Origin: Symsagittifera roscoffensis
Taxonomy: Eukaryota; Xenacoelomorpha; Acoela; Convolutidae
Reading direction: 5' to 3'
DNA length: 64,000 nucleotides
NCBI RefSeq assembly: GCF_963678635.1
Contig: NC_087064.1
Coordinates: 62,799,548-62,863,547 of the forward strand
Shown piece after piece: positions 55,901-64,000 of the stretch (its first letter is position 1; every line of letters starts with the position of its first letter). The position numbers and the translations under genes were made by a program. The notes under the pieces were generated by a model. It made no database searches. It was not told the origin of the DNA and saw nothing but the letters and a program-made list of their open reading frames with translations.

Positions 55901-57182
55901 ACAATATCTTTCGTGCCGAATATAAACCTTGTGGCGCAAAAAGGAGCAAGTTGTCGCAACTTTCCGATGCTGTATGTGTTTTATATTTTCTAAACTTCAA
56001 ACCTAGATTGGTTGTCTCAGGTCAAATTTTCACTTGTGTGACTAATTTTTCTAGTTTAGAATGTAGTTTAAAAGAAGTTCGAAAAAAAGAACCTCATTTT
56101 AGGTTTTTTTATCCGAGTTTTGCAAAGCAAGTTTAATCAGACTTGTTGGTGAAAAATTCTAAGCAGTTTTTTCGGTAACCACTTTAAACAAAGTTTAATT
56201 TGAGTTTTAGAAAAACGCGTTTAAAGTTTCAAGTTTTGTCAATTTTATCCAGATTAATTGGGGAATCTTTGTAAAAAATCAACAATTTAAAGCAAAAAAA
56301 TACTTCAAAAAAAACTCAAGTTTCAGCTGGCTCAATATTACGTAATGTTTGAAACATGCAGTATGAACTTCTGTTTATATTTTTACTGAAGATTTCATTA
56401 AGTTGACTGTATATGTTCAAGCCCTTCCAAGCCTCTACTGTATTTGCCATGGGGCCTAGGAACTTAGAAGATCGTAAAGAAACGGAATTTACGGACAACC
56501 AGTATTTACTCAGCCAAAATTTAATTTAGGCCTGTAAACAAATTTCACGCAATTTCACGCAAGTTATTGTCTAAATTCCGTTATTTTCTGATCGTCTAAT
56601 TTGCTTGTCGTCTAATTTCCTAAGCCCCATTTGCCATCATTTGGTGTTTCTTCAGTGTACATTATTTATATGCATCTAACGTACCATTAATTAGTTTTGC
56701 TTCCAAGATTTGCGTTAAAGTTACAGAGTACCTCAAATTCACTCGTTTTCGGTGGACAAAAACGCCTTAAAAATTACCCAAGAAATTATTTTTGACATTT
56801 TTAAAACAAAAAAGCTATGTTTTGATTGTGTTAATAAAATTCAAAATTCCAAGCAGCTTGACAAAGGGTGAAATATTTTTATAAATGGTACGTTCTCCAA
56901 CTGATGCAGAAGATATTAAATTCTCTCCTGCAACAAAATGCAAAAAAAATACATTTAATATGTTATTGAGTGTTAGCATCAATGTTGCAAACAGACCATA
57001 AACAGAACCTAAGTGAGTAGAACCTAAGTGGCGGTTATAACCCACTTACCAGTTTAGGTGCCGATTGGGCGCTAATAAGTCTCAAAAAATTAGATAAGTA
57101 TCCAGAAACAGGCCAAAAGGAGTGTTATGAGCAGACTAGAAAGTGAAATAAAATTAGTTAATGAGGGAAAGTGTGAACAAGT
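52921..57182. other. Long gene-poor stretch
   Basis: 4.3 kb of AT-rich DNA. I looked on both strands for splice-bounded coding patches and for the repeat families named here and found none I can support. Weak candidates are the 31-codon open stretch after an acceptor-like ttgacttgcag (about 53711) and an unrecognised 82-codon ORF at 55888. Confidence 0.4.
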
Positions 57183-57446
57183 ATGGCGATGGTGAAAGAA
57201 CAAAGGAAGTTATTGACCATAAACACAAATACGATCAAAAATAGAATCAAAAAAGGAGAAGACTGCGTAAGGTGCAGAGTAGGTTATAGAAGGACGACAG
57301 GGAAGATGCTAATATCTTCTCATCAAAAAAGAGGACAAATATTGGCACAACTTTTTATGACTTCCACTAGCAGTCGAGAAGCCTGCAGTTGTAATACTAA
57401 GATAACTGCTATAAGACAAAAATTGAACGCTAAAAAGCATAGATAA
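57183..57446 (+). other. 87-codon basic ORF, unrecognised
   Basis: Lys/Arg-rich frame with two Cys pairs (CVRC, CSC). Could be a chance ORF. It lies 520 bp upstream of, and on the same strand as, the possible exon at 57965. Confidence 0.2.
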
Positions 57447-57964
57447 TGGTATCACAAACACATGTGTATTCAGGTTCTGGGCCAGGATTATCTGTATTTT
57501 ATCTGTCATATACAATCTACAGTGGGGTGAAGAGAGATAGAGTTTTTGATAGTAGTAAGTAGTGCTAGTTGTTACCTTTCATTTCATTTCGTCTCATTCA
57601 AAACTATTTTCATTTTAGACGCAATTTGAGGACTTGAATTCCCAAGACGAAGTTATGAATCTACCATTTTAATGACGTAATACAAGGGTAGGAGCCAATC
57701 TCCAAATCCAAAGTCAACCAAAGACTCATCTTATTTCCCCCTGCCTTCCATACCTGCCTTCCAATGCCATAAATAAGATTCCTTATTCTGTTTGTTTGTT
57801 TGTGCTTATACATCATTGATTTATCTGCAAGTTGACTAAAGCAATGGTCACTGCAGTTGACTTAATAAAAAATTGATAGCGTAACAATATTTGCAATCTG
57901 ATAAATTACTTTTGTTTTTTTGAGACTATAATTCCTCCTTAATGAAAAGAAAAAACAAAGTTAG
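57447..57964. other. No gene seen
   Basis: AT-rich spacer ahead of the candidate exon at 57965. A tttgtttgtttgtg microsatellite lies near 57790. Confidence 0.4.
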
Positions 57965-58132
57965 GTCTGCCCTCTGGAGCCGGTGACTTCCGCTGTTTCT
58001 CGCCCTAGTGTATATTCAGCTAGTCTTCCTTCACGCTTGGGTGAAAGTGATCTAATAGTAGCTACTGGAGAGAAAAGTTAGGAAGAAGTTGTTATTCATT
58101 CCACTGAGACCCAAATAATTGGAGCAAACCGT
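57965..58132 (+). pseudogene. Candidate exon with one in-frame TAG
   Basis: After an acceptor-like aaacaaagttag, 56 codons are open except for one TAG (codon 39). They end at an excellent donor, CGT|gtaagg. Composition is protein-like (EPVTSAVSRPSVYSASLPSR; VIHSTETQIIGANR) and GC is higher than the surroundings. A 51-nt intron and a 24-nt open micro-exon follow. No family recognised; a decayed or recoded gene fragment is possible. Confidence 0.3.
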
Positions 58133-58183
58133 GTAAGGTAGTAGAAAAATATAATCTACTTAACTATATCCCTTCTATTATAG

Positions 58184-58207
58184 TTGGACGAGGGGATTCT
58201 TAAGCAG
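58184..58207 (+). other. Candidate 24-nt micro-exon
   Basis: Bounded by ccttctattatag and CAG|gtatta, phase 0, encoding LDEGILKQ. In phase with the preceding candidate exon. I could not find the next exon. Confidence 0.25.
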
Positions 58208-59242
58208 GTATTATGAGTGGAAATTAAAAGGTCAACCAAAAACAGACGGTTTTCAAAGTTGAAAATTACATGACGAAAAAAAAACAACAGATTAATTTCT
58301 AAACTCTAACAAAAAATTGGTTAGGTGTTTGGTATTAAGAAAAGCGTCTGCTAAGTACTTTGCACAATAAGCCGGACATATACACTAAAAGGGTATTTGA
58401 ACGAGCAATTTGGGCTCATCTTATACATTTCCTATCTTTTTGTAAGAATTACCAGCAGCTTTATTTGGCCTCAGATAGAAGAAAAGTGGAGACCTTGGAA
58501 ACAGTTGGAAGTTAGACGTTAAATATCAATATCGAGGCAAAATAGAAGAGGTTGTTCTTCACATTATTTGCAGAGAAGAGACTGCATAAGAGATAAGACT
58601 TGCATACCAGGAATAAGCCCCGAGTGTCACTTAACTGAATTATCTTAACCCATTTTTGTTTCGAGAAACGATAGCAAAGTAGATCTCAAAGGAGGCGAGC
58701 ATCTAAAATTTTCATAAGGGGGATTTAAAAAATAATAATAATTGTTTTGTCGACATTTTTGGTGAAACTTGCAAAAAATTCAAAATTTGCCCTCATTCTT
58801 CAAATTTAGTATACATTGGTGTCTTAAGATGTTCTAGAAAAAAAATCAAATGCTTTATGCGTCCAGAAGTTTCCTTTTTGAGGGAGAAGTGTCCCGAAAA
58901 ACGCTATTGTATCAAAAAGTTTTTAAAAATCAGCCGCTTTTATTTTATCGTTATTTGTTGATCGATATTTGAAAAAATACTGAAAAAATTCTTCAGTGGA
59001 CAAAAAATCGAAAGAAAATTTTTGCTCTTGAGTCGAATTTAGACAAGAGTCACTACTCATAAAGATTTATTTTAGCTTAAGCTCCAATATTATTTTTAAT
59101 TAGTCATTAAAGGTATTGGTAGTTTGTACATAAACAAAAAAAAACGATAGAATTTGCCAAAAAACAGATGAAAAAGTCTCAATGAACTCAAGGAGACTAA
59201 GAAAGTAAAAAAAAAATTCAAGTCTTAATTAAAAGTGCATGT
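58208..59242. other. No gene seen
   Basis: AT-rich, no supported ORF or repeat. Confidence 0.4.
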
Positions 59243-59300
59243 ACAAAACAGTCCCATATAAAACAGTCCCATACAAAACAGTCCAAAACAAAATAGTCCC
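59243..59300 (+). repeat. Short minisatellite
   Basis: About four units of a 13-15 bp motif based on acaaaacagtccca, with small variations. Confidence 0.7.
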
Positions 59301-59499
59301 AAGAATCATCTAAAAATTGAAATCCACTTTCGAAACTGGAAATTGTTCGTTCTTTGCGCCATTTGTTGCTACTGCAAAGCGTTGTTTGCCCTCCGATAAG
59401 AAAATGAAATTCGGTTGAATTTAAAATGCGCATATATACAAAAGAGCAGTAAAATAGATGAATCTACTTTTGCACTTTAAAACAAAATGCAACAATTTT

Positions 59500-59685
59500 C
59501 ATACAAAGGCGAAGCTTCGCTTCGCAAAGAAAAGCGAGAGCACGACAAAAACGCAGCTCTATAAAGTGCAATAGAAAAAAGTAGAAATAAGTATCGAATT
59601 AGTAAGAATTTGGCTAGGGCTCGACCTTGATCTGCAATTTAGATATCATGAATCTCGCGCTCTATGCACTCAGCCACTGAAGATT
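59500..59685 (-). repeat. tRNA-derived repeat (SINE or tRNA pseudogene)
   Basis: On the minus strand an A box TGGCTGAGTGC (59676-59666) is followed about 40 nt later by a B box GGTCGAGCCC (59626-59617), as in RNA polymerase III tRNA-type promoters. The cloverleaf stems do not close, so it is not a functional tRNA. A palindromic gcgaagcttcgc at about 59510 lies downstream and may belong to the body. Confidence 0.5.
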
Positions 59686-60321
59686 AATATGTTAACAACA
59701 TCAGTCTCATATAAAGCAGAGATTAGATGCTATAAAATTTCCAATGCTACAGATCGTGATTATAGCAAAATTGCCAGCAAATAAGTGAACAATTTCCACC
59801 TCTAATGAAAACTTTTATTTGCGAGCTAGCTTAGAAAAAACGAGGTTTGTACTAAAACACTACGCTGATTGCAAGTGTAATAACGCATTGATAAAACCGA
59901 TACTTAAATCACAAAGAGGAAGAAGGAAAAGTTATAAAGAAACTTCTAAAAAAAACTTTCAAAAAGGTTTCCTGTTTCGAATGCTTAATATTTGATTAAA
60001 AACCCTATTTATGGACAAAATATGGCACTTTTCCAGTTTCTCACCCCCCTCGTAAAATTACAAAATTAAGCTGTTCAAAAATTGTTAAATCGGCATTTTG
60101 TAAAAATCGGCATTTGTGAAAATTTGTTCACCTGTTCACACTGACACGTTTTGATGCAGTTTATAGCATGAAAAGTAATTTTAAATATACTTTCATATAA
60201 TGAATTTCAGAAAAAAACCAAAGGGGGAACTGGAAAAAAGCCCAGAACATTCTCTGCTACATGTGTACCGGCTTCTTTACTTGAATTTTTCTTCACAGTC
60301 AAAGTCAACCAATGGCTTTTT
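59686..60321. other. No gene seen
   Basis: AT-rich spacer downstream of the dynein gene's probable poly(A) site. Confidence 0.4.
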
Positions 60322-60333
60322 TTTATTTTTATT
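60322..60333 (-). terminator. Poly(A) signals of the dynein heavy chain gene
   Basis: Two adjacent AATAAA hexamers on the minus strand, 225-236 nt after the stop codon. Confidence 0.55.
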
Positions 60334-60557
60334 TATGAAACACGTCCTTCAATACCTGAAAACTCTATGTTTGTGACATTTAGAATTCAATTTCTCAATT
60401 TTATGTACATTATACATTTATATACAGTTGCATTCTCATCCATTAAGTGATCAATTTGTTGTTTGATAAATATTTTCAATGTAAGCCTCGAATTGGCCAT
60501 CAAATTTTTTTTGTCATTGTTCAGGAATGTGCTCTAGTGTTGTGGTTTCTGGTGATT

Positions 60558-60687
60558 CTAGTATGGTTTAGTCGTGCATCTCAGACCCCTCAAAGCCCAT
60601 CGAGAGGCGGGCACTTTTTCCCTCTTGATGTTGATATGGAACAGGGGCTCCTGATTCCGCTCATTCTCGCTAATGTACACTGGGCAC
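60558..60687 (-). CDS. Dynein heavy chain terminal exon
   Basis: 130 bp, acceptor attttttag, TAG stop at 60558-60560. Encodes CPVYISENERN, LFHINIKRE and WALRGLRCTTKPY, matching the CPxY ... W-x-L-R-G-x end of dynein heavy chains. Confidence 0.85.
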
Positions 60688-63600
60688 CTAAAAAATTACA
60701 GTTTGTTGTTTCGTCTATAAAAATTTAAGATCTCTTGATTTTCATAGAGGGTAGAAAATGAACAATTAAACTTCAGAGTGCAAACTATTTAATGCAATGG
60801 CAGAAGGCGCTGAAATTTTTAATTCATTTAGAAATCAGTTTTAAAAAGTATGAACTACAATTTTTTACATTTTGGCGAGAAAAAATGTGTTAAACTGTTT
60901 TGTGAAACTAATGCTTTGCATTACTAAAGTTCACTCGGTAATCTAAAATCAGAGCGGTTCCAATTACAAGTTTCCGGACAGATTTCTCAAACAAACTTAT
61001 AATATTTTTGAGAAGTACCGTGTTAAGACATTTTCAATCGGAATAAAATGATAGTTATTAACATTCCTGGAGCAAATTTTTCCTGCATTTGTCATTCCTA
61101 GATCAACTTTTTTTCCTCCACCCCTCCCCCACCTCACATAAGCCATCAATTTTATCGTCTAATGAGGAGTTTCAAAATGTCAATTATGAAGACTAAATGC
61201 GTTTGTCATGGCCTAATTAGCCGTCATGCCAATTTTCGTAACAATCGGACAATGCAAACTGAAACAATACTTATAAGAGATCGCAGGTAGGGGGATGAAA
61301 AAGAGCCCCTAGATCTACGCCAATGATAGCAGTGTAAAATTTGTTTTAAAACCAGCCCTAATTTGTTCCTTAATTTTTCTAGGCTTTTCTAAGCGGAGTA
61401 AATGACTCGATGGGCTGCGTAGTCCGATTCTGTTTACATAGTTTATATACTTTTGTTTTTTTTGTGCCCGAATCGGAGTCTCAGACTCGTTTCCAGACTT
61501 TGAAAGACGCGCTGCATCAGAAGCCAGACTCAAATTTCATAGTCTCTCCAAGAGTTTGAGTCTGGAAAGTTTGTGGACATGAGCAACAAAAATCGCGCCG
61601 TAGGTCGCCAAAGTCTTGACACACCAAAACTTGGTTGCAAAAGTCTGGACATGAAGTCATAAAATGATTAGAATAATTCCTTTTTTTTCTATACCTGTAT
61701 ATGTCTTCAGGAGGTGGTTTGTCTGCCCTGGGAGTGGCCACTAAATGTACGACTGGGAGGGGACAGTGTCCCTTGGGGGAGGCTGGCTCGTCCATCAGTT
61801 CCATGTTGCTCTTCTCCCATCTGCACCCCCACATGAACAGACTGTGCATGAACATGCCATCCGGAGGGGGATCACGCAGCTGAAAAGTCATGCGTGCACT
61901 TTACTCAAATAATTTGAAGTACAAGACAGAAAGCTCAACTTCAGCAAAACGGTCACTTTAATACAAATATTATATCCAATTTACATTATATCCAATTTAT
62001 TACGAATATTGTATCGAATAATATATCCAATTTAATACGGATATTATAAAGAAATTAATTAACAAAAATTAACCAATTATTCTAAACAAAGGCTTAGTTT
62101 CTATTCGTTCGGAACCCTTTGAAACAATCAGTTTCACCTTCCGAGAAGGGGGATTTGGGGTTGGTTGAGCTCTTGTTTGAAAATGCCGCAAGTTGTTACG
62201 TGGTCTTTGTCTCTGCCGGTGATTTCTGTCCTGAACACCAATTGTTCTACTTGTCCTGCCGCCTCACTGTAGTTCTTGAGCAGCTCCTGCTTCAGACAGG
62301 CCAGAAGACCACGTGGGTTGTAGAGCCCACCCAGCCAATAAGCCGGACACTTCTCACGGCCCTGCAAAATAGACAATATGGGATAGTAGTAACCGAAAAC
62401 TGAAAAATTTAAGTGAGACCAATTTTTTGCGATTGAAAGAGGTTAACTTGGTAGATCCTAGTGTCAATTTAGTTTGCGACAGATTGTGCGCAAAATTCAG
62501 ACTGTTAAACTTTGAGCAAACATATTTATTTTCTCTCAAACTCGCTCAACGCCTACAATCGATGCCTACTTGAAGAGATTTCTCGATATTCATGATGTAA
62601 GAACTAGCAAAAATAAAAGTCAAATGTGTATAAATTGTATTAGAATCACTAGTTCAAAGGGTTAAAAGCATCTGATGCAAATCTTTAACATATATTACTG
62701 GCAATAAGTTAATTGCATCGTGACACGCACCTGCTGTAACATCCTCTCCAGCTGCTGTGCTCTGGCAGACAGATCCCCAATCCACTGGGGCAAACTCCAC
62801 TGGCCCTCGGCCGGACCCCTCTCCCACCCAGAGGCCAACTTGAGCCACACCTTGGGTATCTTGCCCATGTGCAGATCCATAGCCACACTCTTAATCGTGT
62901 CGTTTAGAGTGTCTCCCAGGACTTTGGTGGGATCCTCAATTGCGTTTTTGACCAACTAGACAAAAAATAATTAAGTTTTAATAATTAGTTTTTAGTAAAA
63001 ACTCAGCTAAGTAAAGTTTAATTGAAATAGTGCTGATGAATGCAAATATGAAATTGTTCGATCATGTAGGTGAGGCTATGATCGTTCAGTGAAAGTTTGA
63101 GTTTGTAAACAACGGACCAAAAAAATTGAGTTTGTAGGAGATCAGACAAAAGTAAAAAATCTATTTTTCCAGCTGATTTTTCGAGTTCAGTTTTGAGTAT
63201 TTAAATGTCTGTATTTGATACTTTTGACGTCGGTGGGAAACTGTAAAAGAATAAGAAAAATTTCAAAATGTTTAGAAAAAATCGCTGTTGATAACATTCT
63301 GTGGCGGTGGGCAAGGTTAAAAACAATTAAGATCGGTTGCGAACGGAATGATGCAAATCAAAATGCAATGAAGTGAGTATGATACGACCGACAATCTTTT
63401 ATGTAATTTAGTTCACGCGCTAATTGTATGACGATGAAAAAAATGACTTTAAATCTACAGTGATTTCAAAAGTAGTTCACATTTATGTATACATTTTTAA
63501 AGCCACGAGGCAAACTCGGCGGTACTGCCGGACTCTGTGAGCCTCTAGGTGTGCTTTTATTGGCTGTCGAGTTGTTATTTGTGTTCGGAATTGTTTCGAG

Positions 63601-63723
63601 GTTGAGTGTCGTGTTACGACTGATGGGCGTGTGGTGCCCACCGAGTGACATTTTGTTGTCTCCGTCTTCGTCCGGGTCCGAATGCAGCAAATAGTACCAG
63701 CCTTCGTAAAGACGACGAATTTG
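60558..63723 (-). CDS. Dynein heavy chain, last five exons (C-terminus)
   Basis: Exons in order: 63723-63493, 62955-62731, 62361-62200, 61879-61695, 60687-60558. Phases agree at every junction; 311 codons including stop. Dynein heavy chains are the motor subunits that move along microtubules, in cilia or cytoplasm. C-terminal family marks: GKIPKVWLKLA (IP/VP-x-x-W), CPAYWLGGLYNPRGLLACLK (the FWLSGFFxPQ position), LRDPPPDGMFMHSLFMWGCRW (the DGVYVxGLxLxGAxWD position), CPLPVVHLVA, then CPVYISENERN and WALRGLRC to the end. The first exon here is low in conservation and contains a Ser/Thr/Asn-rich stretch. Residues usually near-invariant in axonemal chains are altered, so a divergent axonemal or DNHD1-like member is likely. 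The motor part lies beyond the window edge. Confidence 0.85.
60688..61694. other. Last intron of the dynein gene
   Basis: About 1 kb, AT-rich. Contains no repeat family recognised here. Confidence 0.5.
61695..61879 (-). CDS. Dynein heavy chain exon with DGMFMHSLFMWGCRW
   Basis: 185 bp, acceptor tgacttttcag, donor ACAG|gtatag. The clearest family signature in the gene. Confidence 0.85.
61955..62050 (+). repeat. Short interspersed repeat in dynein intron
   Basis: tatatccaattta recurs three times with attacgaatatt/aatacggatatt between, a local AT-rich tandem repeat. Confidence 0.5.
62200..62361 (-). CDS. Dynein heavy chain exon with WLGGLYNPRG motif
   Basis: 162 bp, phase 0. The donor CAC|gtaaca (62199) is preferred to a later AAG|gtgaaa because only it joins in frame to the LRDPPPDG exon. 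Confidence 0.8.
62731..62955 (-). CDS. Dynein heavy chain exon with IPKVW motif
   Basis: 225 bp, phase 0, acceptor tttgtctag, donor CAG|gtgcgt. Helix followed by GKIPKVWLKLA and QWIGDLSARAQQLERM, the family's VPxxW and DLxxR positions. Confidence 0.8.
63493..63723 (-). CDS. Dynein heavy chain exon, low-conservation region
   Basis: 231 bp, phase 0, acceptor gccttccag, donor AAT|gtatac. Starts QIRRLYEGWYYLLHSD and then has a Ser/Thr/Asn/Pro-rich run of about 45 residues. Included because its phase fits and its GC matches the other exons; homology is not evident. Confidence 0.5.
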
Positions 63724-64000
63724 CTGGAAGGCGAAATCAAATTACATTGGTTTAGTTGTGATTGAAAACTAATCAAGAAACATTAATAAGCAAAGCGTTG
63801 CCGAGATTGTATGTTTTATGCGTATGAAACACAGTTTGTCCCCACGTCAATCGATAGCATAGATGTTCCATTCTATTTTGGCGCCGTTTTGTTTAAATCG
63901 ATGCAAAAACAGCCATTTGAGAATGATCAAAACCATTATCTTTCTGAATTCAAGGAGCCATCAAAGTTAATCGCCGCAATCGAAGAAGAAGAAATTTTTG

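Noticed and set aside
60447-60728. 93-codon plus-strand ORF
   Set aside because: Antisense shadow of the dynein terminal exon.
62122-62199. Extending the dynein exon to the AAG|gtgaaa donor
   Set aside because: That junction would put the next exon out of frame; the CAC|gtaaca donor keeps the LRDPPPDG frame.

Overview
The window is AT-rich eukaryotic nuclear DNA from an animal, most likely an invertebrate. Evidence is a canonical actin, a spliced dynein heavy chain, a spliced multi-pass transporter with GT-AG introns, two Ty3/Gypsy-type LTR retrotransposons and many short non-autonomous repeats. I cannot name the species. A 200-base run of N (51020-51219) marks it as an assembled scaffold.

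Layout. 1-8634 is gene-poor repeat: a head-to-head palindrome of a dispersed family (called NR1 here), a 2 kb segment present twice in direct orientation, and a MITE-like element. 8635-20609 is a dead Ty3/Gypsy element with a truncated 5' LTR, one gag, one complete protease and THREE tandem copies of the pol region. 20745-21061 is a decayed hAT-like MITE. 21545-36131 is a second, much younger LTR element of about 14.6 kb. Its 410-bp LTRs differ at only 5 positions by eye and it is flanked by a TGAA target duplication. It carries a long gag with an N-terminal extension, protease, reverse transcriptase/RNase H, a damaged integrase, two tiny hydrophobic ORFs, a large unrecognised ORF downstream of pol, a 78-nt consensus intron directly after that ORF's stop, and a decayed ORF near the 3' LTR. 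Most of its reading-frame breaks are -1 shifts, and several of those sit in runs of A.

Host genes all lie on the minus strand. They are an intronless, divergent actin (36258-37397) with a TATA box; the 3' eight exons of an MFS transporter resembling MFSD8/CLN7 (43573-49906); and the last five exons of a dynein heavy chain (60558-63723). For both spliced genes I rebuilt the exons by hand, and phases agree throughout (490 and 311 codons including stop). Introns and intergenic DNA hold further NR1 copies, an intact hAT-like MITE, a tRNA-derived repeat and a possible plus-strand gene fragment with a 24-nt micro-exon (57965-58207).

The three host genes are not functionally linked. The best candidates for something undescribed are the 14.6-kb element's unknown ORFs, intron and serial -1 shifts, the triplicated pol element, and the actin with a rewritten D-loop.
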